Of a stretch of DNA of 64,000 nt, positions 56,501 to 58,673 are shown one piece after another (positions within the stretch are counted from its first letter, which is position 1; each line of letters starts with the position of its first letter). The DNA is from Epiperipatus broadwayi. Its lineage: Eukaryota; Onychophora; Udeonychophora; Euonychophora; Peripatidae. The DNA is taken from assembly GCA_028023455.1 (NCBI GenBank), contig JAQFVV010012529.1, positions 2,172,001 to 2,236,000 of the forward strand. Direction: 5' to 3'. The notes under the pieces were generated by a model. The model was not told the origin of the DNA. It did no database searches and saw only the letters and a list, made by a program, of their open reading frames with translations. The position numbers were made by a program, and so were the translations under genes.

Positions 56501-58673
56501 TTATGAGAGCTAAGTTCTCTTGAAAGCGCTCGGGCATTATTCTTTAGATATTATAATTATTTTGAGTTTATAATATATTGTTATTTAATCCTGATGAAGC
56601 TCGGTTGTTGTGCGCGTATTTGCGCATTAAAATTATAACTGGATAATTAGATCACATATAAACTTTAATTTATCTTTAACTCTATTTTTTAAATTCATAA
56701 GAGAAAGATGTATGATGATAAAAATATAGAGAATATCTGATCAAATATACCATTTAAATATGATGTTTTTGATATATTTAAAATTTACTAGTATGTGTAG
56801 TTTCAAATGAGAGTCACAATGTACAGGTGTATTTCATTACTGTCATTTATTTGAATTCATTATCTAGAAAATGCAGTATCACAATTATATTTCCCATATA
56901 ATTTCAATAGAATTATTGACTTAAAATATTTCCATTGGTATGTCTAACAATCTATGTATATATACTAATGAGTAAACATCAACTAATAATTTTTCTGAAA
57001 TCATTCATGAAATATAAATTGTGACAGTCCATTTTTTTTAGACATTGAGTTGAAGTAAATGGGAGAGTATTAAAACTTAAGAATATTACACCATTAAGGT
57101 AAGTCACAGGATTACTAGAAGTGATAATTATTATAAATGTCATTTTAAAATTATAGTTGGTGGGATTTAATTTGATTTGCAGACTATAAGCAATTTTTTA
57201 TCATAATCATCCCCAAAATAATATGATCTTATATGATGGAAAGTAAAATGATTGGGTTTAGTAATGTTACATTAAAGGAATCCTTAGGATAGTCTAGATA
57301 AGTGAGATTAGCTATGATGGATTGAGCTTACTTTTATTTATTACCATGAGCTCTGTTTAGGCATAAGAATTGCAGCCTACTGATCCAAGGATTCTGATTC
57401 ATTGTCATTTGAATGCTGGTTTGCATATTGCTGTGATCATAAGTAAGGATCAACAGATCATTAATAAACTGATTTGTTTCAGAATAATTGTCTTTAGTTT
57501 AATACACTTGTCAACTAAATATTATGATTAATTATAAATATAAAAGTGATTTCCATCTTGTTGCAGCACAGTTTTTGAAGTCCAAATGAAATCCTCTTTT
57601 TTAATTCTCGAAGTAGAAATGCCTGGTCAATTACATATAGAAATTGCTCATTAGGAATTTTCATTATATAAAGTAGTTCATCAATTTTAATCAATTTAAT
57701 GTTTTTATATTAACAAAATACAATTTAAATATGATCTTATGTTTATTATTTTTATTTCTCAAGAAGTAGATTAATTGTACACCCAGTTGCTCCTACACTA
57801 ATTTATATTTTTGTTGTATATAATATGGGCTTTGGAATCATGTACTGTATAGTCGTTCATTTCTGGCATAGCCATATAGGATAGACAATGAATGACATAA
57901 TATAGAGGAGCATTAAAAGATTGTAAACACACATGTATATTAATTATAACTAATAAAACATGTAATTCTATATGGTAATTATATTGTAAAATAATAATAG
58001 CTGAGCATGTTTTCAGTACAATATGTCAGATTCTGGAATTGTGGTCAATAAATGAAGACTTTTTTTTCCATTTCATTAGTTGATTGCTATGAGACTGGTA
58101 TAGTATATTGTTAACACATTTGGCTAGTAGTATTTTATAGGATAATTATTCAGTTAAACACATTGATGTACGTTTACTTATTTAGTTATATGTATATATA
58201 TAATTTGATGTAGAAATGACTTTTTTTCAGAAAATTCCATCAAGTTATCAATTTTAAGTTATAATTATTCTATATGGGGGTGGGGGACAGGAGTAATTTT
58301 TTTATAAATTGATTAATAAATTATAAAAAATTAGACCTAAAACTATTTTTAGCCTTATTTAGTATATTATACTATATAAGAATGAAATTTTAATGAATTT
58401 ATGTATATATATATTTCATTATAGGAAATGCATTTTCATCCTAAAGCTCAAAAAAATGTTAAAGGATCAATAGGAGCACCTATGCCTGGTACAGTTATAG
58501 ATATCCCAGTTAAAGAGGGTGATAAAGTAGAAAAAGGCACTCCTTTAGTTGTTCTTTCAGCTATGAAAATGGAGATGGTTGTTCAGGCCCCCATATCTGG
58601 TATTATTAAAAAAATTGCAGTTCAAAAGGGTATGAAATTGGAAGGAGATGACTTACTTATTGAAATAGAGTGA
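2436..58673 (+). CDS. PC: Pyruvate carboxylase, C-terminal half (nine exons, join)
   Basis: Pyruvate carboxylase is a biotin-dependent mitochondrial enzyme that makes oxaloacetate from pyruvate, bicarbonate and ATP, feeding the TCA cycle and gluconeogenesis. Nine exons (2436-2592, 11483-11589, 13342-13475, 13577-13826, 28139-28383, 38216-38395, 39088-39336, 43998-44138, 58425-58673) join in frame at GT/AG boundaries. They encode about 570 residues, matching roughly residue 595 to the end of animal PC (about 1180). Present are the carboxyltransferase barrel with the HIHTHDT metal-ligand motif and the SIK lysine expected to be carboxylated, the linker/tetramerisation region, and the biotinyl domain with AMKMEM. 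The biotin carboxylase and ATP-grasp part lies upstream. No frame break is seen in any exon, so the gene looks functional. Introns of up to 14.3 kb are filled with transposons. Confidence 0.95.
2593..4366. other. PC intron, mostly unannotated
   Basis: Intron 3' of the first exon. Apart from the inverted-repeat element at 3096-3415 I see only A/T-rich simple sequence, for example poly-A near 3807 and poly-T near 4320, and no coding similarity. It ends at the left target-site copy of the RTE insertion. Confidence 0.5.
3096..3415. repeat. Inverted-repeat element, MITE-like (about 320 bp)
   Basis: TAGTAATATTTAGCCGAG at 3096 onward is matched in inverted orientation by CTCGGCTAAATATTACTA ending at 3415. 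The termini are about 18 bp, and the internal sequence has no coding capacity. This is the layout of a miniature inverted-repeat transposon. Flanking bases are AATA/ACTA-rich, so a target duplication cannot be assigned with confidence. The family is not recognised. Confidence 0.5.
4380..7678 (+). mobile_element. Full-length RTE-type non-LTR retrotransposon with 13-bp target duplication
   Basis: A 3.3-kb element bounded by the perfect direct repeat AATGTACTTTATT (4367-4379 and 7679-7691), read here as the target-site duplication. It begins with a GC-richer 5' UTR (4380-4703), carries one intact 985-residue ORF, and ends in a TGATGA-type microsatellite tail (about 7658-7678) instead of poly-A, as is typical of RTE elements. 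The 3' UTR is only a few bases beyond the stop. It sits in a PC intron in the sense direction. An intact ORF plus perfect TSD suggests a young insertion that may be active. Confidence 0.93.
4704..7661 (+). CDS. RTE-type ORF: endonuclease plus reverse transcriptase (985 aa)
   Basis: The product nicks the target DNA and copies its own RNA there (target-primed reverse transcription). An AP-like endonuclease spans about residues 49-290: YNCRSL near the start, a catalytic Glu in LCEVRRK, MGDFNAR at 186-192 and GSDH at 277-280. The reverse transcriptase follows: [34 protein letters not shown] at 633-642 with a catalytic Asp; GVRQGD at 690-695; LDFADD at 730-735 with the catalytic Asp pair. A Trp/Arg-rich C-terminal region ends the protein. 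The second Met (codon 44, position 4833) just precedes the endonuclease and may be the real start. The first 43 residues (GWWPKAEG...) may be translated UTR. No frameshifts or stops. Confidence 0.93.
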   Translation: MTDKNKAWPLFPGGCKVTNQGSGWWPKAEGAKNPLIADPGCHLMTTFYLGTYNCRSLSSEGRLQELEEELSYIKWDIIGLCEVRRKGEETIDLKSGHILYYKGTHIGNTSGVGFIINKKWKNNIVEIDGVSDRVARLVIQLNSRYQMQIIQVYAPTSSHSDEVVEDFYMDVQKAFDQSKQHFKIVMGDFNARIGRQMKDEIAVGNFGYGNRNERGHRLVEFAEKEKLYIMNSFFEKNVKRKWTWKHPNEGTAELDYILTNRKYIFQDCNVLNKFNTGSDHRLVRCKLHVNVKLERQKLLRKTIFTVDIPNLQKHSNEFKLELTNRFQVLGDFEHDTDLNEINMKITDTLLKTATNIAGRKKQQLTNKISTETREFMKKRRNMKIYKNDVLKRIEYLEFCKMVRKRVENDIRKYNCEIARKAVEENKSLKNVKQHFGIGRKFISAIRKKDGIITKKRDDIMKLVEDFYQELYSNKEQVPPISITSSELPRILNEEVRHAIKCMKKGKAPGNDGIIIDILKEAGEEIETILAKLYTKCLNDKDVPEDWKNAVIILIFKKGDKEDIRNYRPISLLSVLYKIFTKIITTRLQRTLDFHQPREQAGFKSGFSTIDHIQVLREVIERTNEYELSLCFGFVDYEKAFDSIHISSVIKALDHQGIDPGYCHILKNIYKNATATIRLHNDTGKINIEKGVRQGDSISPKLFTAVLQEVFCGLKWETKGVKVNGEYLSHLDFADDVVVFANNASELQEMLQELADESRKVGLKINVKKTKVMFNRFAQNMKIKIDYEELEEVNSYKYLGQIINTDGNIMEEINHRIKLGWSAFGRNNLILKGNMPMCLKRMVFNKCVLPVLTYGSETWTLNRRAIQRLQTTQRSMERCMLGVTRRDRKRNVWVRQQTGVTDLIEKIKRLKWSWAGHIARRDDNRWTIEILNWIPRDCKRPRKRPHVRWMDEIRKCAGVLWRIEAKDRRRWIKLGETFILQWIDNG
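7692..11482. other. PC intron, low-complexity; possible helitron-like trace near 8172
   Basis: About 3.8 kb of A/T-rich intron with many T and A runs. A stretch near 8172-8225 (TATATATATAAAAAATCC, then TTTGTCTGT) faintly resembles helitron 5' ends, but no 3' hairpin with CTRR was found. Short repeated blocks occur around 8640-8850. No coding similarity is seen. The intron ends with a strong polypyrimidine tract and AG at 11481-11482. Confidence 0.45.
11483..11589 (+). CDS. PC: PC exon: carboxyltransferase barrel, [12 protein letters not shown] segment
   Basis: Completes the split Glu codon from the previous exon and reads [24 protein letters not shown], then [12 protein letters not shown]. 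This matches the [14 protein letters not shown] segment conserved in PC. It ends one base into a Gly codon, and the donor GTAAAT is at 11590. Confidence 0.95.
11590..13341. other. PC intron, no recognisable feature
   Basis: A 1.75-kb A/T-rich intron with scattered T runs and short TA repeats. I see no repeat structure or coding similarity. Acceptor AG is at 13340-13341. Confidence 0.6.
13342..13475 (+). CDS. PC: PC exon: carboxyltransferase barrel, catalytic lysine segment
   Basis: Reads [19 protein letters not shown], then [20 protein letters not shown]. The final Lys, in THILSIK followed by DMAGLLKP in the next exon, is at the position of the carboxylated metal-ligand lysine of the PC carboxyltransferase domain. 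Donor GTATTA is at 13476. Confidence 0.95.
13577..13826 (+). CDS. PC: PC exon: carboxyltransferase barrel, HIHTHDT metal site
   Basis: Follows a 101-bp intron, the shortest in the window. It reads [20 protein letters not shown] and contains [14 protein letters not shown], whose two His residues are the expected divalent-metal ligands. [15 protein letters not shown] and LQGSPLDTG follow, typical of the barrel end. It terminates one base into a Gly codon completed at 28139, across a 14.3-kb intron. Confidence 0.96.
13827..17028. other. PC intron, AT-rich, no recognisable feature
   Basis: First 3.2 kb of the 14.3-kb intron. The sequence is AT-rich with homopolymer runs, including a G run near 14599 and a C run near 15758. 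No inverted repeats or coding similarity were recognised. Confidence 0.5.
17029..17450 (+). repeat. Two diverged 162-bp tandem monomers plus shared tail
   Basis: AGTAAATTCTAAGTTATGGG starts at 17029 and again at 17191, giving a 162-bp period; the two copies are nearly identical. They are followed by a tail (about 17353-17425: AGTAAATAAAATAAAATAAA, then GGAATTACAAGCAATTATTA and AGTGGGAGATGATGATGA). That tail recurs almost unchanged after the next array at about 19120-19195. The monomers are clearly related to, but distinct from, those at 17684-19110. Confidence 0.85.
17684..19200 (+). repeat. Tandem array with 359-bp higher-order repeat (162 + 197)
   Basis: The anchor GTAGTAAATTCTAAGTTATG occurs at 17684, 17881, 18043, 18240, 18402, 18599, 18761 and 18958, so spacing alternates 197, 162, 197, 162. 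The 197-bp monomer is the 162-bp unit plus a 35-bp internal duplication (around GCAAAGTATGCTATAAAATG). The 359-bp pair repeats almost without change from 17684 on. The array ends near 19110 and is followed by the tail also found after the 17029 monomers. Confidence 0.9.
19240..19580. promoter_or_regulatory. CpG-containing patch with YY1-like and CRE-like motifs
   Basis: Just after the tandem array, CG dinucleotides become frequent (ACGTAATTACG, AGCGGCGA, GACGTATACGG, TTGCGGTCGA) in otherwise CpG-poor intron. AAAATGGCGG (19451-19460) matches the YY1 consensus, and TGACGTAT near 19485 resembles a CRE/ATF site. It could be an internal promoter or enhancer, or simply the end of a younger transposon. 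No ORF or known terminus was identified, so the call is tentative. Confidence 0.3.
19581..21780. other. PC intron, no recognisable feature
   Basis: A/T-rich intron sequence. Short ORFs near 20548-20844 show no recognisable motif. No inverted or direct repeats longer than a few tens of bases were noticed. Confidence 0.5.
21899..21956 (-). ncRNA. Hammerhead-like ribozyme motif, inverted arm of element A
   Basis: On the minus strand the core CTGATGA is followed by an AGGC-TACAA-GCTT stem-loop (stem II), then GAAA and the palindrome ACTAGT with C next. This gives the U16.1-H17 cleavage position (UC). Stem I forms between CCTCA upstream and TGGGG downstream, with a weaker distal helix (ATCCAA against TTGGCT). 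All core residues match the type I consensus, and stem II is better paired here than in the plus-strand copies. Cleavage has not been shown. Confidence 0.6.
22024..22082 (+). ncRNA. Hammerhead-like ribozyme motif 1, element A
   Basis: ATCCAA and CTTCA upstream pair with TGGGG and TTGGAT downstream (stem I: proximal helix with one or two imperfect positions, internal loop, 6-bp distal helix). The core is CTGACGA (position 7 may be any base). Stem II is AGGT-CACAA-GCCA with an A-A mismatch beside the core. GAAA, ACTAGT and the cleavage base C follow (predicted cut after 22068). The short palindromic stem III suggests activity as a dimer. Confidence 0.6.
22470..22528 (+). ncRNA. Hammerhead-like motif 2, element A (core mutated)
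   Basis: Same layout as the motif 446 bp upstream, with both stem I helices present (ATCCAA/TTGGAT distally), GAAA and ACTAGTC. The core reads CTGACAA: the invariant G8 is A, which should abolish cleavage. Read as a decayed second copy of the dimer. Confidence 0.55.
22701..23263. other. PC intron between foldback elements
   Basis: A/T-rich sequence with no recognisable repeat or coding similarity. It separates foldback element A from element C. Confidence 0.5.
23374..23432 (-). ncRNA. Hammerhead-like motif, inverted arm of element C
   Basis: Minus-strand core CTGATGA, GAAA and ACTAGTC are all present, and ATCCAA/TTGGAT close the distal stem I. Stem II has decayed to a 2-bp GC/GC helix with mismatches near the core, so activity is doubtful. 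Confidence 0.45.
23601..23659 (+). ncRNA. Hammerhead-like motif, right arm of element C (core mutated)
   Basis: ATCCAA/TTGGAT distal stem I, GAAA and ACTAGTC are kept. The core is CTGATAA, with invariant G8 changed to A. This is the same kind of loss seen in the second motif of element A. Confidence 0.45.
24000..25650. other. Unclassified, less AT-rich stretch, probably transposon remnant
   Basis: From about 24000 to 25650 the sequence is noticeably less AT-rich than its surroundings (for example 24040-24180 and 25000-25320), with CG dinucleotides. No ORF, terminal repeat or primer site was recognised. Its composition and sharp edges fit a decayed LTR-type or other element, but this is inference. 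Confidence 0.3.
26100..26790 (-). mobile_element. RTE-like retrotransposon 3' fragment
   Basis: Minus-strand frames contain the C-terminal end of a non-LTR reverse transcriptase. [10 protein letters not shown] (about 26720-26760) is followed by [19 protein letters not shown] and then [20 protein letters not shown] (26437-26628), the segment after the catalytic domain in RTE-like proteins. Frames are broken and the 5' part is missing. It resembles the minus-strand remnant at 44520-46200 more than the intact element at 4380. Confidence 0.7.
26860..27560 (+). repeat. Diverged tandem repeat, about 293-bp period, 2.4 copies
   Basis: Related blocks begin near 26862, 27156 and 27448. Each has CA(T/C)CAG(T/A)G followed by CTAA.TTATTTC, then a CATAATTAATCTATGA segment, a GATGAAATTCTT segment and a stretch ending near CAAATTA.TTTAAC. 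Copies differ by many substitutions and indels. Part of the unit appears inverted near 23880-23960 (AAACAAAAGGAGATTCC). Confidence 0.55.
27930..28070 (+). pseudogene. Decayed duplicate of the PC intron/exon junction at 28139
   Basis: About 120 bp spanning the 3' end of the intron and the first ~45 bp of the next PC exon are present twice in tandem. The upstream copy keeps TATTTGAATATTCAGC and GTATTGGGAGCA (about 28043-28067) from the exon, preceded by the same intron sequence (TTAATTTATATTGTA, AAATTTCTAATAGCAAATAT) and a TTTAG acceptor-like site. The copy is cut off after about 15 codons and its start is altered, so it cannot replace the real exon. Confidence 0.75.
28139..28383 (+). CDS. PC: PC exon: end of carboxyltransferase domain
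   Basis: Completes the split Gly and reads [20 protein letters not shown], then [20 protein letters not shown] and [41 protein letters not shown] is among the most conserved segments of PC and holds active-site contacts of the carboxyltransferase. It ends at LLGDVIK with donor GTAAGT at 28384. Confidence 0.96.
28384..28789. other. PC intron, no recognisable feature
   Basis: A/T-rich intron with T-rich plus-strand composition. It may be partly the end of the adjacent Penelope-like element, but no boundary can be drawn. Confidence 0.4.
28793..28852 (-). ncRNA. Hammerhead-like ribozyme motif at 3' end of Penelope-like fragment
   Basis: On the minus strand CTGATGA is followed by A, then a perfect 5-bp helix GACTG-CTGGA-CAGTC (stem II), then GAAA and CTGTA, giving a GUA cleavage triplet. 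Stem I is weak: CT/AG next to the core and TCTT/AAGA further out. The extra A between core and stem II departs from the strict consensus. The core is intact and the position is right for a Penelope-like element; activity is uncertain. Confidence 0.5.
30515..31118 (-). pseudogene. Penelope-like polyprotein C-terminal part (linker plus GIY-YIG endonuclease), frameshifted
   Basis: The upstream frame (30792-31118) is a charged segment containing [26 protein letters not shown] and [19 protein letters not shown]. These match the connection between the reverse transcriptase and the endonuclease in Penelope-like proteins. The downstream frame (30515-30808) has CYS-rich CRYCRKN, then [19 protein letters not shown] and YLHTMKTGH, the GIY-YIG fold with its Arg and His. 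The two frames overlap at 30792-30808, so a frameshift separates them. Confidence 0.75.
31221..33099. other. PC intron, no recognisable feature
   Basis: A/T-rich intron. T-rich blocks around 32480-32900 look like simple-sequence drift (repeated TTAGGAATTTATTTA near 32580-32645). No coding similarity was seen. Confidence 0.45.
33100..35350 (-). mobile_element. Wrecked Ty3/gypsy LTR retrotransposon
   Basis: Minus-strand debris is in the order expected for a gypsy element. The 5' LTR is about 34800-35350. A degraded primer-binding site near 34772-34792 resembles the one at 50956. A gag start near 34673 ([20 protein letters not shown]) leads to [19 protein letters not shown]. Zinc-knuckle remnants follow at about 33940-34060 ([14 protein letters not shown]). 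Finally there is a pol remnant at 33180-33430 with [11 protein letters not shown] and the integrase zinc domain ([18 protein letters not shown]). Most of pol and the 3' LTR are gone, and many stops and shifts are present. It is related to, but older than, the element at 49108-51580. Confidence 0.75.
35351..35937. other. PC intron, no recognisable feature
   Basis: A/T-rich intron between the gypsy remnant and foldback element B. Nothing recognised. Confidence 0.5.
36269..36327 (+). ncRNA. Hammerhead-like ribozyme motif 1, element B (intact core)
   Basis: Distal stem I ATCCAA/TTGGAT, proximal stem I CCTCA/TGGGG, core CTGACGA, stem II AGGC-CACAA-GCCA (3 bp plus an A-A mismatch next to the core), GAAA, palindromic ACTAGT and cleavage base C36313. 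All invariant core positions are present. The A-A pair where a G-C is usually found may lower activity. Confidence 0.62.
36724..36782 (+). ncRNA. Hammerhead-like ribozyme motif 2, element B (intact core)
   Basis: Identical in core and helices to the motif 455 bp upstream, with predicted cleavage after C36768. Two intact motifs in tandem would release a 455-nt linear RNA with ends suited to ligation into a circle. Confidence 0.62.
36904..38215. other. PC intron, no recognisable feature
   Basis: A/T-rich intron. The only notable point is the T-rich tract before the acceptor at 38214-38215. Confidence 0.5.
38216..38395 (+). CDS. PC: PC exon: linker between carboxyltransferase and biotinyl domains
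   Basis: Reads [18 protein letters not shown], then [20 protein letters not shown] and GFPEPLRSK, the conserved funnel/allosteric linker of PC. Phase 0 on both sides; donor GTATTT at 38396. Confidence 0.95.
38396..39087. other. PC intron, no recognisable feature
   Basis: A 692-bp A/T-rich intron with short TA repeats near 38950. Nothing recognised. Confidence 0.55.
39088..39336 (+). CDS. PC: PC exon: tetramerisation/allosteric region
   Basis: Reads [20 protein letters not shown], then [38 protein letters not shown] and QEFE. EGRPGAS, the AAMYPKVF block and FLVGPKVA are diagnostic for PC. 83 codons, phase 0 both sides, donor GTAAGT at 39337. Confidence 0.96.
39337..40259. other. PC intron; CG-containing patch at 39890-40140
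   Basis: A/T-rich up to about 39880. From 39890 the sequence becomes richer in CG (GTGGCGCTG, ATACGCGGCC, TTGCGGGTTG), suggesting the edge of a foreign insertion that may extend into the homopolymer-rich block that follows. No terminus or ORF recognised. Confidence 0.35.
40260..41660. other. Homopolymer-dominated low-complexity block, suspected assembly artefact
   Basis: About 1.4 kb unlike anything else in the window. It contains runs of G (40385-40395, 40440, 40463-40472), C, T (40977-41002) and A (41016-41040, 41286-41306, 41388-41409), with abrupt switches such as GGGGGGCGCCCCC. Overlapping ORFs in several frames are repeats of K, F, P or G and have no family resemblance. Natural sequence of this kind is rare. 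Low-coverage long-read consensus or gap filling is the likelier source. Confidence 0.6.
42010..42112 (+). mobile_element. Short non-LTR reverse-transcriptase remnant
   Basis: The plus strand reads [20 protein letters not shown], then SIEFLKY, the GKAPGxDGI block preceding the reverse-transcriptase palm. About 100 bp survive. Too short to assign to a clade. Confidence 0.5.
42113..43582. other. PC intron, no recognisable feature
   Basis: A/T-rich intron without recognisable coding sequence or repeats. Confidence 0.5.
43583..43887. repeat. Foldback element with hammerhead-like remnant, next to a PC exon
   Basis: Arms 43583-43700 and 43771-43887 are inverted copies of each other (about 117 bp, roughly 85-90% alike) around a 70-bp loop. 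On the minus strand the left arm contains a CTGC-TTATA-GCAG hairpin, then TGAAAC, CATTA and GTA. This resembles stem II, the GAAA box and a 2-bp stem III of a hammerhead with GUA cleavage triplet. The CTGATGA box is degraded to CTGGGAAG. A decayed member of a third hammerhead-bearing family is possible. It lies 110 bp upstream of the exon at 43998. Confidence 0.5.
43998..44138 (+). CDS. PC: PC exon: [10 protein letters not shown] segment before the biotinyl domain
   Basis: Reads [19 protein letters not shown], then [20 protein letters not shown] and [16 protein letters not shown] and DKEAMK are conserved immediately before the biotinyl domain. 47 codons, phase 0 both sides. Donor GTAGAT at 44139; the next intron is 14.3 kb. 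Confidence 0.96.
44139..44519. other. PC intron, start
   Basis: A/T-rich, with a T run at 44221-44238. A short inverted pair (CTGGAGAGCTCCAG near 44451) is visible. Nothing else recognised. Confidence 0.45.
44520..46200 (-). mobile_element. Decayed RTE-like retrotransposon, minus strand
   Basis: From right to left on the minus strand there are successive reverse-transcriptase segments. [14 protein letters not shown] lies in 45805-46005. [16 protein letters not shown] lies in 45241-45444; family members have Gly where Ser follows [24 protein letters not shown] with the catalytic YTDD lies near 45090-45200, then [12 protein letters not shown], and near 44650 [15 protein letters not shown] of the C-terminal end. 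Frames are broken throughout. It abuts a separate plus-strand RTE copy at 46290. Confidence 0.78.
46290..48135 (+). mobile_element. Decayed, truncated copy of the RTE element at 4380
   Basis: Aligns by eye with 4828-6730 of the intact element. It has the same endonuclease start (ACTTTTTATTTAGATACTTA), the same [10 protein letters not shown] and DYxL segments, [17 protein letters not shown] (47146-47340), [18 protein letters not shown] (47353-47544) and the GKAPxNEG and [10 protein letters not shown] blocks. Many indels and stops break it, and it ends around the FVDY/NIY region without catalytic FADD. Homology begins near the second Met of the intact ORF, supporting that Met as a boundary. Confidence 0.85.
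48136..49107. other. PC intron, no recognisable feature
   Basis: A/T-rich intron between the RTE remnant and the left LTR. Nothing recognised. Confidence 0.5.
49108..49724 (-). repeat. 3' LTR of the deleted gypsy element
   Basis: Starts (minus strand) TGCAGTATTCAAGGTCAAGG right after the polypurine tract. It contains a TATA-like GTATATAAACC near 49337-49347 and several palindromic CATATATG blocks. It is 15 bp longer than the other LTR because of small indels, for example in CCCTAGTCC and the repeated CAGAACA block. Confidence 0.88.
49725..49739 (-). other. Polypurine tract
   Basis: Minus strand GGAGTGGGGGAGGAG immediately precedes the 3' LTR start, the expected plus-strand primer position of an LTR retrotransposon. 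Confidence 0.75.
49913..50887 (-). CDS. Gypsy gag with zinc knuckle, fused to start of pol region (324 aa)
   Basis: Gag would form the particle that packages the element RNA. Residues about 25-170 match the gypsy capsid-type domain ([51 protein letters not shown]). A single CCHC zinc knuckle ([14 protein letters not shown]) lies near residue 215. The end ([20 protein letters not shown]) resembles the segment just before the reverse transcriptase of pol, so protease is lacking. After the stop the frame continues with [14 protein letters not shown], then pol C-terminal sequence (LKDYV) near 49770, marking the deletion. ORF start at 50887 is about 70 bases from the primer site. Confidence 0.85.
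   Translation of the reverse strand: MPKQQVETKRKWIRINREMTSTSQVSICEFNVKDPNDWPLYVQRIKNYFILNSITENTVKVASLLCFAGERVIEIANKLCGNSPETQKYDELVTQLNEYFNPQPSKFVARLHFRVRRQRKNEKIKEYDIGLREMAKPCLYGKYLEEALLEQLLYGIIDDQFRQILLAIKDVTYEEAIRHATAYELQLDQAREFRSFTRTEPLQTKIFKTFGVKPKTDKQIKCYRCRKIGHKARDCSLPETESDRKITEYPERWHHHTKPNREFTCEAMENSYIKSATIDESDQIMIKIKKIDIESQVKNNYPSLFKKEPGKQKTSPVEIELRDR
50956..50973 (-). other. Primer-binding site, probably tRNA-Ser-type
   Basis: Minus strand TGGCGCAGTCGACAGGAT follows the 5' LTR by a few bases. It is complementary to a tRNA 3' end with CCA, and the plus strand shows the T-arm-like TTCTAATCCTG. The pattern resembles the serine-tRNA primer sites of some insect gypsy-type elements; the tRNA identity is inferred. 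Confidence 0.7.
50979..51580 (-). repeat. 5' LTR of the deleted gypsy element
   Basis: 602-bp direct repeat of 49108-49724. On the minus strand it begins TGCAGTATTC at 51580. It should hold the element's promoter. Confidence 0.88.
51581..52066. other. PC intron between LTR element and Penelope-like element
   Basis: A/T-rich; nothing recognised. Confidence 0.5.
52117..52345 (-). repeat. Pseudo-LTR of the inverted Penelope-like copy
   Basis: Inverse of the two plus-strand pseudo-LTRs, with GCGCAAATACGCGC at its outer end. It places the 3' end of the inverted copy at the left edge of the locus. Confidence 0.85.
52344..53831 (-). pseudogene. Penelope-like RT/GIY-YIG endonuclease, inverted 5'-truncated copy
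   Basis: A 503-codon open frame covers 53855-52344 and includes the reverse transcriptase from KMHKPN through YVDDLF and the complete GIY-YIG endonuclease ([18 protein letters not shown], then a conserved Cys pair and His). The N-terminal region (about 240 residues) is missing because the copy begins at a position equivalent to 54923 of the plus copy. Here the endonuclease is in frame, thanks to five Cs where the plus copy has four. A frame change at a six-A run upstream is shared with the plus copy. Confidence 0.85.
53832..54060 (+). repeat. Central (5') pseudo-LTR of the plus Penelope-like copy
   Basis: 229 bp, nearly identical to 56409-56637. It contains CCTGATGAAGCTCGG and a TGCGC/GCGCA hairpin near its end. 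The CTGATGA looks like a hammerhead core relic, but no GAAA follows, so it is not called as a ribozyme. Confidence 0.88.
54195..56411 (+). pseudogene. Penelope-like polyprotein (N-terminal region, RT, GIY-YIG endonuclease), two frameshifts
   Basis: Penelope-like proteins join a telomerase-related reverse transcriptase to a GIY-YIG endonuclease. Frame one (54195-55085) has a basic N-terminal region and [14 protein letters not shown]. The frame changes at an A6 run (55019-55024), after which KMHKPN starts the RT. Frame two (to 56070) has [14 protein letters not shown] (catalytic Asp), [16 protein letters not shown] and [10 protein letters not shown] with the catalytic DD. A one-base C deletion at 56026-56029 shifts the frame again. 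The endonuclease (56127-56411) has [20 protein letters not shown] and an ending identical, bar one residue, to the inverted copy. Confidence 0.87.
56409..56637 (+). repeat. 3' pseudo-LTR of the plus Penelope-like copy
   Basis: Direct 229-bp repeat of 53832-54060, starting at the stop codon of the endonuclease frame and ending at AAAATTATA. Confidence 0.88.
56640..58424. other. PC intron, last segment
   Basis: A/T-rich intron. No recognisable coding sequence or repeats. Acceptor AG at 58423-58424. Confidence 0.5.
58425..58673 (+). CDS. PC: PC last exon: biotinyl (BCCP) domain and stop
   Basis: Reads [20 protein letters not shown], then [20 protein letters not shown] and MEM. AMKMEM carries the lysine that is biotinylated and swings between the two active sites. 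The protein ends [11 protein letters not shown] followed by TGA at 58671-58673, the same C-terminus as other animal PCs. A variant polyadenylation signal ATTAAA at 58894 could end the transcript. Confidence 0.97.
   Translation, partial: EMHFHPKAQKNVKGSIGAPMPGTVIDIPVKEGDKVEKGTPLVVLSAMKMEMVVQAPISGIIKKIAVQKGMKLEGDDLLIEIE

Larger units (their letters stand above)
52067..56639 (+). mobile_element. Penelope-like element with pseudo-LTRs and inverted truncated copy
   Basis: A plus-strand copy (53832-56637) has direct 229-bp pseudo-LTRs at each end. An inverted copy (about 52072-53831), truncated at its 5' end, is joined head to head at 53831/53832. This pseudo-LTR plus inverted extension is characteristic of Penelope-like elements. 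ATTATAAC at 52059-52066 and 56632-56639 may be the target duplication, though it overlaps the pseudo-LTR end. The inverted copy runs past its pseudo-LTR into about 45 bp matching the sequence after the central pseudo-LTR (54061-54108), so its RNA template was a tandem or circular form. Confidence 0.88.
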
